NCBI GenBank assembly: GCA_026706505.1 | Contig: JAPOYQ010000274.1 | Location: 1 to 10,052, forward strand | Length of the DNA stretch: 10,052 nucleotides | Direction of reading: 5' to 3' | DNA from: Gemmatimonadota bacterium | Lineage (GTDB): Bacteria; Latescibacterota; UBA2968; UBA8231 | Shown: piece by piece, positions 1-6,087 of the stretch | Position numbering within the stretch: position 1 is the first letter of the stretch | Layout: the number at the start of each line of letters is the position of its first letter | The notes under the pieces: model-generated | Seen by the model: only the letters and a program-made list of their open reading frames with translations | What the model was told of the DNA's origin: nothing | Databases searched by the model: none | Program-made: the position numbers and the translations under genes

Positions 1-434
1 TTGACGAGCACTACATCGGCCGCGTGGGCCGGGGGCAGCGCGGCCAGTTCGACAACGACGACGAGTCGTACAGCTTGGTGATCCGCAGGGTCTATCCAGA
101 GGTAAGGGAAGGCCGCTTTGAGGTCGATCTGGTGTTTGAAGGAGAAGCACCCGAAGGCATCCGGCGCGGCCAGACCCTGCACATCCGCCTTGAATTGGGC
201 GATCTGGATGAAGCAGTGCAAGTGGCGCGGGGAGGATTTTATCAGGCGACCGGAGGCCACTGGGCCTATGTGCTCGACGCTGCTGGCGACCGGGCCACGC
301 GGCGCTCTATCGCCCTGGGCCGCCAGAATCCCCGGGTGTACGAAGTGCTGGAGGGGCTTGAGCCAGGAGAGCAGGTGATTACTTCGAGTTATGAGACTTT
401 TGGCGAAGACATGGACGTGTTGGTGTTGCGCTAG
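1..434 (+). CDS. HlyD/MacA-like periplasmic adaptor (membrane fusion protein), 3' end only
   Basis: This is the C-terminal ~144 residues of a periplasmic adaptor subunit that would link an inner-membrane exporter to an outer-membrane channel. The frame is open to the left edge (first full codon at 3, reading DEHYIGRVGRGQRG), so the GTG at 24 is an internal codon and the true start lies outside the window. What remains fits the end of the beta-barrel domain (VYPEVREGRFEVDLVFEG, then RRGQTLHIRLELG) and the membrane-proximal domain (GGFYQATGGHWAYVLDAAG, LGRQNPRVYEVLEGLEPGEQVITSSYETFG), a pattern familiar from adaptors of RND and MacB-type efflux systems. The lipoyl and hairpin domains are missing because of the window edge. 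The TAG stop at 432-434 is followed 27 nt later by an ABC ATPase, the usual adaptor-ATPase-permease order. The substrate is unknown. The adaptor assignment is firm; MacA versus another subfamily is not resolved. Confidence 0.88.
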   Translation, partial: DEHYIGRVGRGQRGQFDNDDESYSLVIRRVYPEVREGRFEVDLVFEGEAPEGIRRGQTLHIRLELGDLDEAVQVARGGFYQATGGHWAYVLDAAGDRATRRSIALGRQNPRVYEVLEGLEPGEQVITSSYETFGEDMDVLVLR

Positions 435-447
435 CAACGCCCTAACC

Positions 448-453
448 AAGGAG
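448..453 (+). promoter_or_regulatory. Shine-Dalgarno site of ATPase 1
   Basis: AAGGAG lies 8 nt before the ATG at 462 in the 27-nt gap after the adaptor gene. It is the strongest ribosome-binding site in the window and supports the chosen start. No promoter-like element is visible in this short gap, so the ATPase is probably co-transcribed with the adaptor. Confidence 0.75.
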
Positions 454-461
454 AAAAAATC

Positions 462-1196
462 ATGACTGAGCAGACAGCAAACGCTGAAAACGGCCGCGCG
501 CCCGTGATCCGCACCGTCGGGCTGCGCAAGCTGTACACGACCGAGGAGGTCGAGACGACTGCCTTGGACAACGTGAACCTCGAAATCGCCGAAGGCGAAT
601 TCGCCGCCATTATGGGGCCGTCGGGCTGCGGCAAGTCAACGCTGCTCAATTTGCTCGGCCTGCTCGACAACCCGACCGAGGGGGAGTACTGGCTGTTGGA
701 CGAGGAGGTATCGACCTATTCGGAGCGCCTGCGGGCGAATCTGCGCAAGGGGACGATCGGCTTTGTCTTTCAGTCGTTCAACCTGATCAACGAATTGACC
801 GTCCACGAGAACGTCGAACTGCCCCTGCTCTACATGGGTATGCCGGCTACGGAGCGCAAGCAGCGGGTGCGGTCGATCCTCGACCACATGCAGATCACCC
901 ACCGCGAGAAGCACTTTCCGCTCCAGCTTTCCGGCGGCCAACAGCAGCGCGTGGCCGTGGCGCGGGCCTTGGTCGCGGAACCGAAGCTGGTGCTGGCGGA
1001 TGAGCCGACGGGCAACCTCGACTCGCGTCACGGCGACGAGGTCATGGAGATGCTCACCGAGATGAACCGCAACGGCACGACCGTGGTGATGGTGACGCAC
1101 TCGCCGGCCTACGCCGACTTTGCGCACCGAATCATTCACTTGTTCGACGGCAGGATCGTGAGCGAGAACATCGAGCGGGATCAGGAAGCGTCGTAA
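462..1196 (+). CDS. ABC transporter ATP-binding protein, MacB/LolD type (ATPase 1)
   Basis: This 244-aa nucleotide-binding subunit should hydrolyse ATP at the cytoplasmic face to drive the adjacent FtsX/MacB-fold permeases. All catalytic motifs are present: Walker [10 protein letters not shown] (residues 52-60), Q-loop Gln104 (VFQSFNL), ABC signature LSGGQQQR (156-163), Walker B LVLADEP with Glu181 as catalytic base, D-loop NLDS (185-188) and H-loop His213 (VTHS). Length is normal for the LolD/MacB-NBD family; the first ~15 residues ([15 protein letters not shown]) are a polar extension before the first strand. It lies 27 nt after the adaptor gene and 40 nt before permease 1. As the only ATPase upstream of the three-permease array, it is the natural motor for those permeases (inference). 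Its sequence differs clearly from the second ATPase at 8447, so the two are not recent copies. The export direction is inferred from the family and the adaptor neighbour; the substrate is unknown. Confidence 0.95.
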   Translation: MTEQTANAENGRAPVIRTVGLRKLYTTEEVETTALDNVNLEIAEGEFAAIMGPSGCGKSTLLNLLGLLDNPTEGEYWLLDEEVSTYSERLRANLRKGTIGFVFQSFNLINELTVHENVELPLLYMGMPATERKQRVRSILDHMQITHREKHFPLQLSGGQQQRVAVARALVAEPKLVLADEPTGNLDSRHGDEVMEMLTEMNRNGTTVVMVTHSPAYADFAHRIIHLFDGRIVSENIERDQEAS

Positions 1197-1212
1197 ATAG
1201 CGGACTAGGGCG

Positions 1213-1239
1213 CACTACGACACGAAAGGAACTATCATG
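1213..1239 (+). promoter_or_regulatory. Permease 1 leader with ribosome-binding site
   Basis: The AAGGA core (1226-1230) sits 6 nt before the ATG at 1237. The 17-nt block cgaaaggaactatcatg (1223-1239) recurs exactly before permease 2 (3636-3652) and with one change before permease 3 (6055-6071). The similarity to the permease 3 leader extends further upstream, to 1213, with 21 of 24 aligned bases before the ATG matching. This extension is not shared convincingly by permease 2, and helps trace how the copies arose. Confidence 0.7.
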
Positions 1240-3630
1240 CTGGGCAATTATCTGACGACGGCGCTGCGGCTTCTGTGGCGGGAGCGCGGCTATGCGGCGA
1301 TCAACATTTTCGGCTTGGCCATTGGCTTTGCCCTGTGCCTGCTGATCGTCCAGTTCGCCGCCTATCAGCTCGCGGTTGGCGACTTCAACGAGAAAAAAGA
1401 CCGGGTTTATCGCGTGTTGGGGCCCGCCTTCTGGGGTGGGGCTCAGTACTCGGGAGGTTTGCCAATACCGCTGGGGCCGGCCCTTGAGGAGCAACTGCCC
1501 GAAGTCGAGAAGGCGGTCCGCTTCAGCGGGATTAGGCCGAGTCAGCTCCGGGTCGGGGCCAAGGACGCGATTTCCGAAGAAGTGCTGACCGCTGAGGCTG
1601 GTGTTTTCGACGTGTTCGGCTTTTCGCTCTTGCGCGGCGACCCGAAGGCAGCCCTGACGCGCCCCTACACCATGGTGCTGACCGAGCCGTTAGCCCGTCG
1701 GCTCTTTGGCGAGAGCGATCCCATCGGACAGGTCGTCCGTTACGCTGAGAAATTCGACTGCGAGGTCACCGGCATCGTCGGCCAGCCGCCCGCCAACTCG
1801 CTGCTCCAATTCTCGGCGTTGCTCTCCTTTGCCACGGAGTACAAGGAGAGACCGGGAATGATGGAGTCGAAGGGCGTTAGAGCCTTCACAACCTTCGTGC
1901 AGCTAACGCCCGGTGCCGACGCGGCTGTGGTAGCCGCGCGCATTCCCGGTATGGTCGAGGCGATCACAGGAATGTCGGATGCGGCCATGGCCGAGGCGAT
2001 CACGGGGTCGTCGGAGGCTGTCGGTTCCTACGCGTTGCAGCCCCTGGAGTCGATCTACTTCGACACCGAGGTACCTAGCCACATAGGCCCGAAGGGCAAC
2101 CCCCTTTACTTGGCGCTGTGCGCCATCCTGGCGGTGGTGATCCTGACGATTGCCGGGGTCAACTACGTGAACTTGGCGACAGCGCGGGCCGGGCGTCGAA
2201 CCCACGAGATCGGCGTGCGCAAGACCCTTGGCGCTCACCGCGGCCAGCTCATGCGCCAACTCCTGAGCGAGTCGGTGCTGCTGAGCACTGCGGCCACGGT
2301 CTTGGGCGTTGCCATGGCGGAGGTCGTGCTTCTGCTCCTGCCCGCGATTACGGGATTCGAGCTCGAATTGTCCTTTCTGCGCTGGACCCTCCCGGCCTGC
2401 ACTGGGGCTGTGGTGCTAGCAGTGGTGGTCGGATTGGCTGCGGGTGCATACCCGGCTTGGATCGTGGCGCGCTTTCAGCCAGCGACCGCGGTGCACGGAG
2501 GCCACGTGGGCGGGACGCGCTTGCGCCAGAGTTTGGTAGTGGCACAGTTCACGGTTACTGCGGCGTTGATGACCATGACGCTGCTGATATGGCACCAAGT
2601 CGATTACATCCAGAACCTCCTCCACGAGGACTCTGCCTTGGGGTTTGAGCCGGAACAAGTTGTCGTCGTCCACAACCGCGGTCTGACCATGGACCGTGCC
2701 CGAACCTTCAAGACGGAGCTTCTCCAAGATAGCCGCATTGCCGCGGTGAGCCTCGCTACGACAGTACCTGGTGAAGGTTCGGGGGTGACGTACAGTGTCA
2801 AGCCGGAGGGAGTGGACGACGACGTAAATATGAGAGTGTATGGCGTGGATGGTGACTTTGTCGAGATCATGGGATTGCGCATGAGCCAAGGACGCCACCT
2901 GACCGACGAAGCGACCGGCGAAATTGTCATCAACGAGGCCGCTGCGCGGATGTTGAGGTGGACCGAGCCGCTGGACAAAAGAATCAACTTCCAGGGCAAG
3001 GACCGGCGCGTCGTCGGCGTAATTGAGGACTTCCACTTCGACGGTCCGCACAGGAAGGTAGAGCCACTGCTCATAGCGTCGGTCGATAACTGGGCGAGCG
3101 TCATTATCGTGCGAGTGCAACCCGGACATCTAGATCCGGCCCTCAAAATGATTGACGCCAAGTGGGCTGCCGTTGAGCCCTACCGCCCCATCCAGCGCCA
3201 ACCCCTCGAAGAGGTCTTCGCCGGGCTTTACTTCAAGGAGTTGTTGATGGGACGCGCACTCACGGTCTTCCTCGTTTTATCTCTCGTCGTCGCCTCGATA
3301 GGGCTTTTCGGCATGGCGGCGCACGCCGCCCAAGAGCGCACCAAGGAGATCGGCATCCGCAAGGTATTCGGTGCCTCTCCCAGCGGCCTCACCACTATGC
3401 TGCTGCGGGACTTCGCCAAACCCGTTGCCATCGCCTTCCTGCTCAGCGTGCCGATCGCCTACTGGTTGGCTAACCAGTGGTTGCAAGACTTTGCCTATCA
3501 CGTGGAAGTCGGCGTGGGCCTGTTCTTGGTGTCGGGCGCTTTGTCCTTTGCCATCGCTGGGTTGACGGTGGGGCACCAAGCGATGCGAGCGGCGCTGACT
3601 AATCCGATAGAGACGCTGCGCACGGAGTAG
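1237..3630 (+). CDS. FtsX/MacB-domain ABC permease, copy 1 of tandem array
   Basis: This 797-aa inner-membrane permease has the double MacB_PCD/FtsX layout. TM1 is at about residues 21-43, followed by a periplasmic domain (about 45-285), TM2-TM4 (about 290-312, 345-370, 387-411), TM5 (about 434-452), a second periplasmic domain (about 455-665) and TM6-TM8 (about 672-695, 727-746, 758-780). Two cytoplasmic coupling-helix motifs are intact: TARAGRRTHEIGVRKTLGA after TM2 and AQERTKEIGIRKVFGAS after TM6. The C-terminus NPIETLRTE is typical of the family. One chain therefore carries both halves that in MacB come from two subunits, so a single chain could bind two ATPases (inference). Compared with copies 2 and 3 it has about 12 extra residues from an internal repeat at 241-264. 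The start is supported by the AAGGA site 6 nt upstream and by the same start in all three copies. It lies 40 nt after ATPase 1 and 19 nt before copy 2. Substrate unknown. Confidence 0.93.
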   Translation: MLGNYLTTALRLLWRERGYAAINIFGLAIGFALCLLIVQFAAYQLAVGDFNEKKDRVYRVLGPAFWGGAQYSGGLPIPLGPALEEQLPEVEKAVRFSGIRPSQLRVGAKDAISEEVLTAEAGVFDVFGFSLLRGDPKAALTRPYTMVLTEPLARRLFGESDPIGQVVRYAEKFDCEVTGIVGQPPANSLLQFSALLSFATEYKERPGMMESKGVRAFTTFVQLTPGADAAVVAARIPGMVEAITGMSDAAMAEAITGSSEAVGSYALQPLESIYFDTEVPSHIGPKGNPLYLALCAILAVVILTIAGVNYVNLATARAGRRTHEIGVRKTLGAHRGQLMRQLLSESVLLSTAATVLGVAMAEVVLLLLPAITGFELELSFLRWTLPACTGAVVLAVVVGLAAGAYPAWIVARFQPATAVHGGHVGGTRLRQSLVVAQFTVTAALMTMTLLIWHQVDYIQNLLHEDSALGFEPEQVVVVHNRGLTMDRARTFKTELLQDSRIAAVSLATTVPGEGSGVTYSVKPEGVDDDVNMRVYGVDGDFVEIMGLRMSQGRHLTDEATGEIVINEAAARMLRWTEPLDKRINFQGKDRRVVGVIEDFHFDGPHRKVEPLLIASVDNWASVIIVRVQPGHLDPALKMIDAKWAAVEPYRPIQRQPLEEVFAGLYFKELLMGRALTVFLVLSLVVASIGLFGMAAHAAQERTKEIGIRKVFGASPSGLTTMLLRDFAKPVAIAFLLSVPIAYWLANQWLQDFAYHVEVGVGLFLVSGALSFAIAGLTVGHQAMRAALTNPIETLRTE
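1957..2028 (+). repeat. Imperfect 36-nt tandem repeat inside permease 1
   Basis: Two adjacent 36-nt units (1957-1992 and 1993-2028) both begin gaggcgatcac and encode EAITGMSDAAMA followed by EAITGSSEAVGS (residues 241-264). The unit is 12 codons, so the frame is kept. Copies 2 and 3 have only a single stretch between the conserved AARI and YALQPL landmarks. The repeat lies in the first periplasmic domain, shortly before TM2. Confidence 0.7.
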
Positions 3631-3635
3631 CAACG

Positions 3636-3652
3636 CGAAAGGAACTATCATG
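3636..3652 (+). promoter_or_regulatory. Permease 2 leader with ribosome-binding site
   Basis: The 17-nt block is identical to that before permease 1 and includes AAGGA 6 nt before the ATG at 3650. It occupies nearly the whole 19-nt gap after the permease 1 stop, leaving no room for a separate promoter. Translation of copy 2 probably depends on the shared transcript. Confidence 0.65.
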
Positions 3653-5992
3653 TTGGGCAACTACTTGACGATGGCGCTGCGTCTTTTGTGGCGGGAGCGC
3701 AGCTACGCGACGATTAACATTTTCGGCTTGGCCGTTGGCTTTTGCCTGTGCCTGCTGGTCATCCAGCTCGCCGCCTATCAACTCTCGGTTGGCGACTTTC
3801 ACAAGAAAAAAGACCGGGTTTACCGCGTACTGGGATCTGACTTCTGGAGTGAGGCCCAGTACACAGGATCACTGCCGGGGCCGCTTGGGCCGACCCTCAA
3901 GGAGCAATTGCCCGAAGTCGAGGAGACGGTCCGTTTTAGCTCGGTTTGGCCACGTCTGCTGCGGGCCGGGGACAAGGAGGGGATATATGAAAAGGTTAGT
4001 GAGGCGGAGACGGGCGTTTTCGACATGTTCAGCTTGCCGCTTTTGCGCGGCGATCCCAAGACGGCTTTGTCGCGTCCCTACACCATAGTGCTGACCGAGC
4101 CGTTGGCCCGTCGGCTGTTCGGCGAGAACGATCCCATCGGACAGGTCGTCCACGTCGAGAAGCTCGATTACGAGGTTACCGGCATCGTCGGCCAGCCGCC
4201 CGCCAGCTCTTTGCTCCAGTTCTCGGCGCTGCTGTCCTTCGCCACGAATTACAAGGAAAATCAGGACATGATGGACTGGAACGCTTCTGCTTTTAGAACC
4301 TTCGTGCAGCTAACGCCTAGTGCCGACCCGGCGGTGGTAGCCGCGCGCATTGCCCACGTCGTCAAGGAGGTTAGGGAGTTGCCCGAAGCGACCGATTCCT
4401 ACGCGTTGCAACCCCTGCAATCGATCTACTTCGACACGGAGGTGCCCAGCACCATCGGCCCAAAGGGCAACCCCATGTACCTCGTGCTGTGCGCCATCTT
4501 GGCGGTGGTGGTCCTGACGATTGCCGGCGTCAACTACGTGAACTTGGCGACGGCGCGGGCCGGGCGACGGATTCGCGAAACCGGCGTGCGCAAGGCTCTC
4601 GGTGCTCATCGCGGCCAGCTCATGCGCCAACTCCTGAGCGAGTCGGTGCTGCTAAGCGTTGGGGCGACCGTGCTGGGCGTTGCCATGGCAGAGGTCATGA
4701 GTCTGATCCTGCCCGTCATTACGGGGTCCGATTTTGAGTTGCCTTACTTGCACTGGACGATTTCGACCTATGCCGGGGCTGTGGTACTGGCGGTGGGGGT
4801 CGGACTGGTCGCGGGCGCGTACCCGGCTTGGGTGGTGGCGCGCTTTCAGCCGACGGCTGCGGTGCGTGGGGGCCGCGTGGGCGGTGTGCTCCTGCGTCGA
4901 GGGTTGGTGGTGACGCAGTTCACGGCCACTACGGCGTTGCTGACGATGACGCTGCTGATGTGGCATCAGCTTGATTACATCCAAAATCTCCTCCGCGAGG
5001 ACTCCATCTTGAGGTCGGAGCCGGAGCAGGTTGTGGTGATCAAGAAGCGCGGTCTGACCTTGGATCAGGCTCGATCCTTCAAGACGGAGCTGCTTCAGGA
5101 CAGCCGCATCGCTGCGGTGAGCCTTTCTATGACAGTACCAGGTGAGGGAACGAGAATGTCACATAAGACAGCGGAAGGGCAAATGATAAGAAGGTATCAA
5201 GTAGATGGCGACTTCGTCGAAATCATGGGCTTGCGCATGGTCCAGGGACGCGCCCTGACCGACGGACCAGCCGACGCCGAAGCGGTCGTCATCAACGAGA
5301 CTGCCGCGAGGATATTGGGATTGGCGGAGCCGCTGGGCGAGATGATCAACGCCCCTAGGGGAGAAAAGCGCGTCGTGGGCGTGATCGAGGATTTCCACTT
5401 CGACGGCCCGCGAAGTAAGGTTGAGCCACTGGTTATAGAACAGGTCGCTGGATGGGTGGGCGTCATTCTCGTTCGAGTGCAACCCGGCCATCTCGACGCC
5501 GCTCTTAAGGTGATCGACGACAAGTGGGCTGCGGTCGCACCCTATCGCCCCATCCAGCGCAATTCTCTTGCAGAGATCTCAGCCAAGCTTTACTCCGAAG
5601 AGTTGATGGTGGGACGCGCACTCACGCTCTTTCTCTTTTTAGCCATCGCCGTCGCCTCGGTGGGACTCTTCGGCATGGCGGCGCACGCCGCCCAAGAGCG
5701 CACCAAGGAGATCGGCATCCGCAAGGTGTTCGGCGCTTCGCCCGGCGGCCTGACCGCTATGATGATGCGCGACTTTGCCAAACCCGTTGCCATCGCCTTC
5801 CTGCTCAGCGTGCCCATCGCCTATTGGTTGGCCACTTACTGGCTACAGGAGTTTGCCTATCGCGTGGAAATCGGCGTGGGCCTGTTCTTGCTGTCGGGAG
5901 CTTTGTCCTTCGCCATCGCCGGGCTGACGGTGGGGCACCAAGCGATGCGAGCGGCGCTGACTAATCCGATCGAAACACTACGCACTGAATAA
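3650..5992 (+). CDS. FtsX/MacB-domain ABC permease, copy 2 of tandem array
   Basis: This 780-aa permease has the same eight-TM double-domain plan as its neighbours: TM1 about 21-43, first periplasmic domain about 45-272, TM2-TM4 about 276-298, 331-355 and 373-397, TM5 about 417-437, second periplasmic domain about 440-650, and TM6-TM8 about 655-677, 710-729 and 741-763. Both coupling motifs are present (RRIRETGVRKALGA and ERTKEIGIRKVFGAS). It is the most divergent of the three in TM1 (FCLCLLVIQLAAY against FALCLLIVQFAAY in copies 1 and 3), in the first periplasmic domain (FDMFSLPLL against DVFGFSLL) and in residues 499-516 of the second, where it is several residues shorter and uses A-rich codons (ata, aga, agg). 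No frameshift or lost motif is seen, so it should be functional. The start is fixed by the conserved leader. It is followed by the scar containing the beginning of an ATPase gene. Its role is inferred from the family; substrate unknown. Confidence 0.93.
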   Translation: MLGNYLTMALRLLWRERSYATINIFGLAVGFCLCLLVIQLAAYQLSVGDFHKKKDRVYRVLGSDFWSEAQYTGSLPGPLGPTLKEQLPEVEETVRFSSVWPRLLRAGDKEGIYEKVSEAETGVFDMFSLPLLRGDPKTALSRPYTIVLTEPLARRLFGENDPIGQVVHVEKLDYEVTGIVGQPPASSLLQFSALLSFATNYKENQDMMDWNASAFRTFVQLTPSADPAVVAARIAHVVKEVRELPEATDSYALQPLQSIYFDTEVPSTIGPKGNPMYLVLCAILAVVVLTIAGVNYVNLATARAGRRIRETGVRKALGAHRGQLMRQLLSESVLLSVGATVLGVAMAEVMSLILPVITGSDFELPYLHWTISTYAGAVVLAVGVGLVAGAYPAWVVARFQPTAAVRGGRVGGVLLRRGLVVTQFTATTALLTMTLLMWHQLDYIQNLLREDSILRSEPEQVVVIKKRGLTLDQARSFKTELLQDSRIAAVSLSMTVPGEGTRMSHKTAEGQMIRRYQVDGDFVEIMGLRMVQGRALTDGPADAEAVVINETAARILGLAEPLGEMINAPRGEKRVVGVIEDFHFDGPRSKVEPLVIEQVAGWVGVILVRVQPGHLDAALKVIDDKWAAVAPYRPIQRNSLAEISAKLYSEELMVGRALTLFLFLAIAVASVGLFGMAAHAAQERTKEIGIRKVFGASPGGLTAMMMRDFAKPVAIAFLLSVPIAYWLATYWLQEFAYRVEIGVGLFLLSGALSFAIAGLTVGHQAMRAALTNPIETLRTE

Positions 5993-6039
5993 CCAAGACG
6001 CGGAGACACATCATGATCGAGATGCACGACATTGAGAAG
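5993..6039 (+). repeat. Copy of the ATPase 2 upstream region and first nine codons (duplication scar)
   Basis: These 47 nt align without gaps to 8427-8473, the sequence directly after permease 3. Both begin right after a GAATAA end, contain a GGAG-type ribosome-binding site and catcatg, and encode MIEMHDIEK. I count six differences; the three inside the coding part are all at third codon positions and silent. After 6039 the similarity to the ATPase stops abruptly. Confidence 0.88.
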
Positions 6040-6087
6040 GTCCTCACTGCGATACGAAAGGAATTATCATGCTGGGCAACTATCTGA
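6013..6087 (+). pseudogene. Truncated start of an ABC ATPase gene, 24 codons
   Basis: An ATG at 6013 with a weak upstream GGAG (6002-6005) begins with the nine residues MIEMHDIEK, identical to the start of the ATPase at 8447. The frame then runs through the leader of permease 3 as non-ATPase sequence and stops at TGA 6085-6087. It lacks Walker A and everything after it, so it cannot be an ATPase. Its stop lies 16 nt inside permease 3, so ribosomes finishing here could re-initiate at the ATG at 6069. That coupling is possible but unproven. The best reading is a remnant left by tandem duplication; a functional leader peptide is less likely. Confidence 0.75.
6045..6071 (+). promoter_or_regulatory. 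Permease 3 leader with ribosome-binding site
   Basis: The AAGGA core (6058-6062) is 6 nt before the ATG at 6069. The 24 nt before the ATG match the permease 1 leader (1213-1236) at 21 positions, including cact.cga upstream of the shared core. This places the junction between ATPase-derived and leader-derived sequence at about 6040-6045. Confidence 0.65.

Noticed and set aside
24..434. Separate small gene starting at the GTG at 24
   Set aside because: The frame continues open to the left edge with adaptor-like residues (DEHYIGRVGRGQ), so the GTG is an internal valine codon of a longer adaptor gene.
5524..5964. 146-codon + strand frame inside the 3' end of permease 2
   Set aside because: It is a +1/+2 frame of a conserved membrane region, Arg- and Gly-rich with no TM or domain pattern, and is explained by the overlapping real gene.
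6013..6087. Functional 24-residue leader peptide or regulatory upstream ORF
   Set aside because: Its first nine codons are explained as a copied ATPase start and the remainder is permease leader read in another frame. A coupling role cannot be excluded, but nothing positive supports a peptide function.
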